Shown here piece by piece: positions 1 through 4,969 of a DNA stretch of 5,454 nt (position 1 is its first letter; each line of letters begins with the position of its first letter). The translations under genes were made by a program, and so were the position numbers. The stretch is from Candidatus Igneacidithiobacillus taiwanensis (GTDB lineage Bacteria > Pseudomonadota > Gammaproteobacteria > Acidithiobacillales > Acidithiobacillaceae). The stretch is from NCBI GenBank assembly GCA_002341825.1, contig DDOU01000148.1:7204-12657 (forward strand). Direction: 5' to 3'. The notes under the pieces are model-generated. The model worked only from the letters and a program-made list of their open reading frames with translations, did no database searches and was not told where the DNA came from.

Positions 1-757
1 CTGCGGGCGCACCTTCCCCTTCCAGAAAAAGCAGCCCACGCGCACGCAAAGGCGAAGCGCGCCAGGCTTCCTGCCAAGGTGCCCAGTCGTTGGGCGCGAG
101 CCCCCGGACCCAAAACAGGGCATCCCCCTGACTGCCGAGAATGAGGCTGCGAAAATTCGGCTCGACCTGGGCTACCGTCACCAAGGTCAAAAAGTCAACG
201 GGTTCCTGCACGACCGTACCGAGGGAGAGACGCTGCCATTGCCGGTATTGTTCCTGGGAGCGAGGATAAACGGCCTCCCAGAGCATGTCCTGCGCGCCCG
301 CTGCAGGCAAGGTCGCCATGCTCAAGGCCGGGCGTTTCTCGGCCCGTAGCAGCTTGGCCAGGGCGGGGCTGGGGATTCGACCGAGGCCAAGATAGCGCAG
401 GGGGTGCAGTCGATCGAGAGTGGCGCGCAAGGCCTCGGGATGGGCACAGGGCCCAAAGCCATAGCCCAAACGATCGATACCGGCAGTACTGGCGGGGAAG
501 AGACTGGAATCCTCGGCCTCGAAGGTGAGGATCATACGCAGATCGCGACGCTTCTCACTAATGGCGCGGCAGAGTTCGACGCCAAGGCGCAGCTCGTCGT
601 GGGCCGCGCCCCCCTGTAACCACAGGACCGGGCCGCGGTCTCCCGGCAATTTCAACCCGCCCCAGCGCGCATTGGCCTGGGCGCGTCGCCCGGCGCGGGC
701 ATCCTGCCAACTCGCCCAGCGAGCCCGCCAATAGTTGCCACCGTAATAACTGCTCAT
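1..757 (-). CDS. Divergent WaaA/KdtA-like glycosyltransferase, N-terminal part (partial, runs off left edge)
   Basis: 252 codons are visible without a stop and the C-terminal half lies outside the window. The likely relative is Kdo transferase (WaaA/KdtA), an inner-membrane enzyme that adds Kdo to lipid A precursors. What I see: residues 43-65 (VLWLQGG, then DEL at 54-56) align with the WaaA strand and loop that carries its SVGE motif, so E55 could be the catalytic Glu. Residues 117-137 (LHPLRYLGLGRIPSPALAKL) align with the RPxLLVLMETELWPNL segment, but the METE signature is replaced by LGRI. Residues 173-181 (WQRLSLGTV) and the following strands suggest a later part of the N-terminal fold. 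There is no clear N-terminal membrane anchor; the start is basic and aromatic (MSSYYGGNYWRARW). The ATG overlaps the acyltransferase stop as ATGA and follows a strong GGAGGAGGA site. The order acyltransferase then Kdo transferase is usual in proteobacteria and supports the family call, but sequence similarity is weak; an uncharacterised glycosyltransferase-like protein is the alternative. Confidence 0.5.
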   Translation of the reverse strand, partial: MSSYYGGNYWRARWASWQDARAGRRAQANARWGGLKLPGDRGPVLWLQGGAAHDELRLGVELCRAISEKRRDLRMILTFEAEDSSLFPASTAGIDRLGYGFGPCAHPEALRATLDRLHPLRYLGLGRIPSPALAKLLRAEKRPALSMATLPAAGAQDMLWEAVYPRSQEQYRQWQRLSLGTVVQEPVDFLTLVTVAQVEPNFRSLILGSQGDALFWVRGLAPNDWAPWQEAWRASPLRARGLLFLEGEGAPA

Positions 758-1434
758 GCATCCTCCTCCAGCGCGCGCCCCATCAGGACATCGGCACGGC
801 GGCGCTGGCTGCGCATCTGTGCCTGCAATTGCTCTTGCAAATGGGCCATATCGGCAGCCGAAGCATCACTGGCCACGCGCAAGGGCTCGCCCCAAAGGAC
901 GACGGCCCGGCTGCCCGGCCAAGGCAGCAGAAAATGATCCCAGCTGGAAAAGATTTTCCCCCAACGGCTCGAAAAAGTGACTGGCACAATGGGTAGACCC
1001 GTCCAACGCGCCAACTCCAAGACCCCCATCTGCAAGACCTCGCGTGGGCCGCGCGGACCATCTGGGGTAATGGCTAGATCGGAACCAGCACGCGCGGCGC
1101 GGAGCATGCCCTTGGCACCCTTGAAGGCGCCGCGGCGGCTCGAACCCCGCACCGCCGCATAGCCCCAGTAGGCCATTGCCTGGGCAATGAATTCGCCGTC
1201 GCGATGCTCGCTGATGAGAATGCTTATCTGCCCGCCGCCCAAGCGCCGATAAGCAGCAGGGATGAGGGCCAAGCGCCCATGCCAAAAGGCGAGGATGATC
1301 GGCTGCCCACTGGCGCGCAGGACACGGATCGGTTCCGCCCCCTCCTCGCGCCAGCGCAGGCTGGCGGCGATCCCCCGCAAGAGCGCTGCCGCCAGCCAGG
1401 CGGCACTCGACTGCCAGCGCCCTTCTAGCCGCAC
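754..1434 (-). CDS. DUF374 family lysophospholipid / lipid A acyltransferase
   Basis: A 226-residue protein with the hallmarks of the DUF374 acyltransferase family, which transfers acyl chains to lysophospholipid or lipid A acceptors at the inner membrane. The family includes LpxJ, the non-canonical late lipid A acyltransferase of Helicobacter and Campylobacter. Motifs in order: FWHGR at 50-54, SEHRDGE at 75-81, VRGSSRRG at 95-102, ITPDGPRGPR at 122-131 and PIVPV at 148-152. The N-terminus (about 9-27) is hydrophobic/amphipathic and may anchor the protein; the C-terminal 30 residues are charged and probably helical. Length is normal for the family. The start is GTG at 1434, three bases after the exbD stop, with only a weak purine stretch upstream; no better in-frame start is seen before the conserved region. 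It overlaps the next gene by 4 bases. Sitting between ExbBD and a WaaA-like gene, a role in lipid A maturation is the best inference; the acceptor cannot be read from sequence. Confidence 0.88.
   Translation of the reverse strand: MRLEGRWQSSAAWLAAALLRGIAASLRWREEGAEPIRVLRASGQPIILAFWHGRLALIPAAYRRLGGGQISILISEHRDGEFIAQAMAYWGYAAVRGSSRRGAFKGAKGMLRAARAGSDLAITPDGPRGPREVLQMGVLELARWTGLPIVPVTFSSRWGKIFSSWDHFLLPWPGSRAVVLWGEPLRVASDASAADMAHLQEQLQAQMRSQRRRADVLMGRALEEDA
758..769 (-). promoter_or_regulatory. Strong ribosome binding site for the WaaA-like gene
   Basis: The minus strand reads GGAGGAGGATGC directly before the ATG at 757. The purine run lies inside the last codons of the acyltransferase gene and gives two registers, one with GGAGG spaced 7 bases from the start. 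It fixes the ATG at 757 and implies translational coupling through the ATGA stop/start overlap. Confidence 0.75.
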
Positions 1435-1437
1435 CCT

Positions 1438-1851
1438 TCAGCTTCTCGCCGTGCTCAGGGTGGCAAAACTGATGCGCGTCAGCCCCGCCTCCTGGGCGGC
1501 GTCGAGAACGTCGATCACATACTGCTGGGTGGCGTCCTTATCGGCGCGCAAGACGATCACGCGCTCCGGGTCCTGGGCGGCCAGGGCCTTCAGTCGCTGC
1601 GACAGGGCGCGCATGGACAGCACTTGTCCACCAATCGAGACTTGACCGCTGGCACTCAGGTCGATGGTGATGGGGGTCTTGGGCTCCCCTTTTGCCGCCT
1701 GCTGCGCCTTGGGTAGCTGCATGGAGAGATGGCTATTTTGCACAAAAGTCGTTGTCACCATAAAAAAGAGCAGCAAAACCAAGACGATATCGACCATGGA
1801 GATGACGTTGATCTCCGGCTCTTCCATCCCGGAGCGGGCGCGAAAATTCAC
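1438..1851 (-). CDS. exbD: ExbD/TolR family biopolymer transport protein
   Basis: A 137-residue ExbD/TolR protein, the peptidoglycan-side partner of the ExbB proton-driven motor in the inner membrane. It has a short cytoplasmic tail ending in EEPEINVISM (10-19), one membrane segment at about 17-34 containing the essential proton-carrying Asp (D21, in MVDIVLVLLLFF), then VTTTF and a periplasmic domain of about 100 residues (from about 38 to the end) with the usual ITIDLSASGQVSIGGQ and RVIVLRADKDATQQYVIDVLDAAQEAG pattern split over 61-76 and 96-122. The start is GTG at 1851, overlapping the exbB stop as GTGA; a GGAGG seven bases upstream supports it over the in-frame ATG at residue 9, and MNFR matches the usual ExbD start. 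ExbD pairs with the preceding ExbB. No TonB is visible, so the partner protein energised by this motor is unknown; TolR is the alternative name, but the neighbourhood next to lipid A genes is that of the ExbD type. Confidence 0.93.
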   Translation of the reverse strand: MNFRARSGMEEPEINVISMVDIVLVLLLFFMVTTTFVQNSHLSMQLPKAQQAAKGEPKTPITIDLSASGQVSIGGQVLSMRALSQRLKALAAQDPERVIVLRADKDATQQYVIDVLDAAQEAGLTRISFATLSTARS

Positions 1852-2465
1852 TTTGTGGCCTCCGGCAGCAAATTGACGAGCTTCAACACATCCTTTTCCG
1901 TCGCCAAGATCAAGGCTTCTACCCGCCCGCGAAAGTAGCGGTAAAAGAGCAGGCTCGGAATAGCCACGATGAGCCCGGCTGCGGTGGTGATCAGGGCCTC
2001 GGCAATGCCACCGGCGAGGGCTTTGGGGTCGCCCATACCCACCGCACCAATGGCCGCAAAGGCATGCATGATGCCAAAGACGGTACCGAGCAGGCCGAGG
2101 AGCGGCGCCACGCCGGCAATACTGCCCAGAAAATTGAGATAGCGATCGAGATGGGCCATTTCGTGGCGTCCGGCATCCTCCACCGCCTCTTTGATGACCT
2201 CCCGCGGCTTTCCGGCGTGCTGCAGGGCCACCAGGAGGATGCGTGCCAAGGGGGTATCGCTCTCGTAGAGTTGCTTGACGGCCTGGGGCACCTTGCCAAC
2301 GTCCACCAACTCGGCAATGCGCTCTACCAGCCCCACCGGCACAATACGGGCGCGACGGAGCACCCAGAAACGGTTACCGATGATGGCCAGGGCGATGACC
2401 GCCGCCAGCAAGAGAATGGGCAGGACGAAGCCGCCCAGGCTAAACAGTTCGAGCAAATCCTGCAC
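1848..2465 (-). CDS. exbB: ExbB/TolQ family proton channel protein
   Basis: A 205-residue MotA/TolQ/ExbB-family protein that forms the pentameric inner-membrane stator around ExbD and converts proton flow into motion. Three membrane segments are visible: about 11-32, about 112-137 and about 155-178. The long cytoplasmic loop between the first two (about 35-108) is charged and helical, as expected. The family signature is clear: GSIAGVAPLLGLLGTVFGIM at 114-133 and IAEALITTAAGLIVAIP at 154-170, followed by FYRYFRGRVE. The start is GTG at 2465, preceded on the minus strand by GGGAGG and a 5-base spacer; a nearby ATG at 2469 is in another frame. Length is at the short end of ExbB and usual for the lipid A-linked homologues. 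It is the first gene of a tightly packed set exbB-exbD-acyltransferase-WaaA-like. A candidate promoter lies about 35-60 bases upstream. Confidence 0.93.
   Translation of the reverse strand: MQDLLELFSLGGFVLPILLLAAVIALAIIGNRFWVLRRARIVPVGLVERIAELVDVGKVPQAVKQLYESDTPLARILLVALQHAGKPREVIKEAVEDAGRHEMAHLDRYLNFLGSIAGVAPLLGLLGTVFGIMHAFAAIGAVGMGDPKALAGGIAEALITTAAGLIVAIPSLLFYRYFRGRVEALILATEKDVLKLVNLLPEATK
1852..1863 (-). promoter_or_regulatory. Ribosome binding site deciding the GTG start of exbD
   Basis: On the minus strand GGAGG (1863-1859) is followed by a 7-base spacer CCACAAA and then GTG at 1851. The site lies in the last codons of exbB and selects the GTG that overlaps the exbB stop, rather than the ATG eight codons further in. 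Confidence 0.7.
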
Positions 2466-2480
2466 GCATCCCTCCCAACC

Positions 2481-2490
2481 TCAGCGCTGA
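2481..2490. repeat. Perfect 10-bp palindrome in the exbB leader
   Basis: TCAGCGCTGA reads the same on both strands. It sits between the predicted transcription start and the exbB ribosome binding site, where a dimeric repressor could bind. It has no loop, so it would not make a normal RNA hairpin. A 10-bp palindrome can occur by chance, so operator function is only a guess. Confidence 0.3.
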
Positions 2491-2499
2491 AGACAGCCG

Positions 2500-2527
2500 A
2501 ATATACCACAAGGGGCGCGTCTTTCAC
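2500..2527 (-). promoter_or_regulatory. Candidate sigma70-type extended -10 promoter for the exbB operon
   Basis: The minus strand carries TATATT (2505-2500) directly preceded by TGG (2508-2506), giving the extended -10 form TGnTATATT. A weak -35 hexamer GTGAAA (2527-2522, 4 of 6 matches) lies 16 bases upstream. Transcription would begin near 2493, leaving a leader of about 28 bases before the GTG of exbB. The gap between the amidase gene and exbB is 91 bases and has no clear terminator, so the upstream transcript may also read through. Confidence 0.5.
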
Positions 2528-2556
2528 CGCGGCGAAACGGTCAAGAAAGATAAAAA

Positions 2557-3624
2557 TCAGTGATAGGCGGCCAAAACCTCGGGCGGTACCGGGGCAAAGT
2601 GAAAGGGCTTACTCGGCACAAATTTGCTGAGCACATCGCCGCTGTAAGTTTGTCCCTGCCCCATGGGCAGGATGCGCACCGGCGCCCCGGGCTGCAGGTC
2701 AGCCTTTTGCAGATTCACCCAAAAAAGATCCAGGGAGGAAGTCGAATTGAAGTAGTAGCGCAGGTTTTTCTGATCCGCAACCACGCGCCAGCGGGTAGTA
2801 GAGATATTGGGATGCCCCGGGGTAGAGATACCCATGGGTACCGAAACATTGTTGAGAACGCTGAATACCTCGGCTACCCCAAGCTGATTGTTGGCGGTCT
2901 TGGGGATGGCATGGATGTAGAAATCGGCGCGAGCAAAGCGGTCTGGGGCCTGGTTGGTGCCGGGCAGGAAGCGAGTACCGCCAATCTGCTCCCAGTATTT
3001 GGCCACGGCGAGCTGCTGCGGATACTCGGGATTGTTGGTGAGCACCTGATATTGGCGACCGCTGTGGACTACCAATTTGCCGTCGACATATTCGAGAATG
3101 GCGCTGTCGCCGCTGGCGTCGGACAAGGACAGATGCAAGGTCGTAAAGCGATCGGTGCCAGGAATGGGGGCGGAAATCAAACAGACGGGGTGGCTCTTGA
3201 GGGAAGCCAGGGCTTCTTTTACCGTCGCAAAGTTATCGAGAAAATACTGTGCCCAGGCACTGATCACGAGACGTTTTTCGTCAGCCGCGCAGTGGTCCGG
3301 ATACTTACTGGTATTGAGCCAGAGCATGTTGGCGACCAGACCCTTTTGGTTCATGCCATCGCTCACCGCTGCATTCAAGGAAGTGACGACGACGCTACCA
3401 TAGCGCGAGGTCCAGTCCGCCGAGTCTTTGCCAGCGCCACCATTTTGCCGCAAGCCCGCGGGAAAGAGCCAGAGCCGGGTGTTCATCGGGTCTTTCCAAT
3501 CCATGGTACGACCGGTGATGTTGAGCCCATCGTCACCGTGGTAGACCACCCGGGTACAGGCCTCGGCATTGGCGGTGCAGGCCAGCAGGCCGAGGGCGAG
3601 AAAAAACCAGTTACGAGAGGCCAT
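2557..3624 (-). CDS. Exported choloylglycine hydrolase / penicillin V acylase family amidase (Ntn hydrolase)
   Basis: A 355-residue linear-amide C-N hydrolase of the choloylglycine hydrolase family (CBAH). Members cleave N-acyl amides such as bile salts, penicillin V or acyl-homoserine lactones, using an N-terminal Cys. Seen here: a signal peptide (MASRN, then hydrophobic WFFLALGLLACTA) ending AEA just before Cys23, the expected nucleophile. Relative to that Cys, Arg39 (+16) and Asp42 (+19, in GRTMDW) fit the catalytic pair, DGMNQKGL (89-96) is the family substrate-loop motif, Asn197 (+174, in LTNNP) is the oxyanion Asn, and Arg232 in RFARADFY fits the last catalytic Arg. Segments such as ANMLWLNTSKYP and AWAQYFLDNFATV are typical of Gram-negative penicillin V acylases. 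Length is normal. The start at 3624 is preferred over the ATG at 3630 because AAGGAG lies 8 bases before the former and only 2 before the latter. The gene start overlaps the 3' end of the MscS gene by 14 bases. The substrate is unknown; a quorum-signal or cell-wall-antibiotic amide is more likely than bile salts in a non-gut organism. Confidence 0.92.
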   Translation of the reverse strand: MASRNWFFLALGLLACTANAEACTRVVYHGDDGLNITGRTMDWKDPMNTRLWLFPAGLRQNGGAGKDSADWTSRYGSVVVTSLNAAVSDGMNQKGLVANMLWLNTSKYPDHCAADEKRLVISAWAQYFLDNFATVKEALASLKSHPVCLISAPIPGTDRFTTLHLSLSDASGDSAILEYVDGKLVVHSGRQYQVLTNNPEYPQQLAVAKYWEQIGGTRFLPGTNQAPDRFARADFYIHAIPKTANNQLGVAEVFSVLNNVSVPMGISTPGHPNISTTRWRVVADQKNLRYYFNSTSSLDLFWVNLQKADLQPGAPVRILPMGQGQTYSGDVLSKFVPSKPFHFAPVPPEVLAAYH

Positions 3625-4861
3625 GCGCATTGCTCCTTGCGGTAGAAGAAAGGTCCGCGCTAGCGGACAGTGTAGGATGTGGCGGCTTCGGCCCCCAAGA
3701 GTTATCCGAGGCTACCTGCTGGGGACTGACGGGATCATCCACGTAATGGGGAGACATGATCTGCACCCCATTTTCGTTAAAGATATCAAGCACCTCTCCA
3801 TGCAAGGCCGAGAGGGTGAGGGCATGGCTACCGAGCACATCGATATCGAAGGCGGCAACCAGGGTGTATTCCACATAAAAGTCGCTCAATGCCTGTTGCA
3901 AGACGTATGGCGCGGGATCACGCAACAGGCCGGGGCAACGCGCAGCCGCCTCGAGAAGCAGGGCATGGACTTGCCGCCAAGGGGTGCCATAGCCAATGGA
4001 AACCGAAACCTGGAGAACGTGCTGGTTGCCCCCTCCCTCGCGAGAGAAATTCCGAATGGGCTGACTGAACACCACCGAATTCGGAATGCTCACCTCTTCG
4101 CCCGTGCCAGTGTGGATACGCGTGGCGAACATGCCAATCTTGACCACGGTACCCCGGATCGAGCCGATGGTGACATACTCTCCCGGGCGCAAGGCATGAG
4201 AATAGAGCAGAGAGAATCCAGCCAAAGCCTGGCCCACCACACTCTGCCCACCCAGGGAAATCATCAAGCCAGCCAAAACCGAGACCCCCTGGAAGGTGGC
4301 GCTGCTGGACCCGGGCAGGTAGGGATAGGCCAGGGCGAGGGCAAAGAGCCAAATGAGCAGGGCGCTGATTTGCCGCGTCGGTGCCGCCAGATCGGCAGAA
4401 ATCCAGGGTAAACGCAGTTGCTGTCTTTCCACCCGCCGCAGCAAGGTAGAATTGGCGTGGACAATGCCGCGTGCCGTGATAAATATCAGTATCGCCACCA
4501 TGAGATTGGGAATGGCAACCAGCACCTGATAGCCGATGCGCCCCAACCAGAGCTTGAGCCACTGGGTAAAATGCACCCCGAGGGCGTGGCTGAAATCAAA
4601 CTGGCGCAGCACAAAGGTAAGGTAAAGAGCGGCAAGAATCAGATAAAAAGCCAGAAAAAACAGCCGCAAAAAGCCGTTGAGGAGGTACTGCAATTGCCCG
4701 AGGTACTGCGCCAACGCTCCGTGCCGATGAAGCAACCACTGCCCCAAACGCTGTTGCAACCAGCGGTGCAGCTGCCCCAAGGCCCAATAGAGCAAAAAGA
4801 GAATACCCGCGCCCAAAATGGCCCAGGCCAGAGAGATGGCGAGTTTCAGCAGCTCGGACAT
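3611..4861 (-). CDS. MscS-family mechanosensitive ion channel
   Basis: A 416-residue small-conductance mechanosensitive channel homologue, an inner-membrane protein that opens under membrane tension to release solutes during hypo-osmotic shock. Five membrane segments are visible at about 6-28, 60-85, 106-130, 164-182 and 190-223, i.e. two more than E. coli MscS. The last is the pore helix (VLAGLMISLGGQSVVGQALAGFS). The MscS beta domain follows: LRPGEYVTIGSIRGTVVKIG (224-243) and IPNSVVFSQPIRNFSRE (259-275), then the alpha/beta domain ending with IMSPHYVDDP. The last 40 residues are polar and low-complexity, likely disordered. The ATG at 4861 has no clear ribosome binding site; a TTG at 4927 would add 22 polar residues, but it falls upstream of the predicted transcription start and has no site either. 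A 16-codon ORF with a good ribosome binding site overlaps this ATG and could couple translation. The 3' end overlaps the amidase gene, suggesting a two-gene operon. Confidence 0.9.
   Translation of the reverse strand: MSELLKLAISLAWAILGAGILFLLYWALGQLHRWLQQRLGQWLLHRHGALAQYLGQLQYLLNGFLRLFFLAFYLILAALYLTFVLRQFDFSHALGVHFTQWLKLWLGRIGYQVLVAIPNLMVAILIFITARGIVHANSTLLRRVERQQLRLPWISADLAAPTRQISALLIWLFALALAYPYLPGSSSATFQGVSVLAGLMISLGGQSVVGQALAGFSLLYSHALRPGEYVTIGSIRGTVVKIGMFATRIHTGTGEEVSIPNSVVFSQPIRNFSREGGGNQHVLQVSVSIGYGTPWRQVHALLLEAAARCPGLLRDPAPYVLQQALSDFYVEYTLVAAFDIDVLGSHALTLSALHGEVLDIFNENGVQIMSPHYVDDPVSPQQVASDNSWGPKPPHPTLSASADLSSTARSNAHGLS
3625..3638 (-). promoter_or_regulatory. Ribosome binding site deciding the amidase start
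   Basis: AAGGAG (3638-3633 on the minus strand) lies within the MscS-family coding region. It is 8 bases from the ATG at 3624 but only 2 from the ATG at 3630, so the second ATG is the better start. The placement indicates coupled translation of channel and amidase. Confidence 0.65.
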
Positions 4862-4896
4862 GGTTTTTTGGTACGCAATGGCAGCAACCGCAGCAT
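4846..4896 (-). CDS. Possible 16-codon leader ORF overlapping the mscS-family start
   Basis: ATG at 4896 opens the short frame MLRLLPLRTKKPCPSC and ends at TGA 4848-4846, just inside the channel gene in a different frame. It has an AGGAGG (4912-4907) with a 10-base spacer, better than anything in front of the channel's own ATG. It may serve to bring ribosomes to the channel start (termination-reinitiation) rather than make a working peptide. The frame is open further upstream too, so chance is possible. Confidence 0.25.
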   Translation of the reverse strand: MLRLLPLRTKKPCPSC

Positions 4897-4926
4897 GCTC
4901 TGACCCCCTCCTCTTTTCTTGCCGCA

Positions 4927-4956
4927 AGTATCTGCGGGCACTGGCGCTTCGGTCAA
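4927..4956 (-). promoter_or_regulatory. Candidate sigma70 promoter for the channel-amidase pair
   Basis: On the minus strand TTGACC (4956-4951, 5 of 6 to the -35 consensus) and GATACT (4932-4927, 4 of 6 to the -10 consensus) are separated by 18 bases. They lie just after the ComEC-like stop codon, in the only sizeable gap on that side. Transcription would begin near 4920, which excludes a TTG start at 4927 for the channel and favours the ATG at 4861. Confidence 0.45.
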
Positions 4957-4969
4957 GGATCCAGGCTTC

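Noticed and set aside
2539..2544. TTGACC on the minus strand as the -35 for exbB
   Set aside because: It is 33 bases from the TATATT element, far beyond the usual 16-18.
2536..2559. T-rich stretch after the amidase stop as a rho-independent terminator
   Set aside because: The minus strand has TTTTTATCTTTC after the stop but no GC-rich hairpin in front of it.
2560..3645. Long plus-strand open frame (361 codons) opposite the amidase gene
   Set aside because: It mirrors the amidase almost exactly and shows no domain, signal or membrane pattern, whereas the minus strand carries all catalytic motifs of a known family.
3569..4411. Plus-strand open frame of 280 codons opposite the channel gene
   Set aside because: Its translation has no recognisable motif, and the opposite strand encodes a clear MscS family protein; GC-rich DNA commonly gives such antisense frames.
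4862..4927. TTG at 4927 as the start of the mechanosensitive channel
   Set aside because: No ribosome binding site precedes it and it lies upstream of the predicted transcription start; the extra 22 residues are polar and not expected in the family.
4921..4939. Inverted repeat CCGCA-AGTATC-TGCGG as a terminator after the ComEC-like gene
   Set aside because: The stem is only 5 bp and no T-run follows on either strand; its loop coincides with the candidate -10 element.
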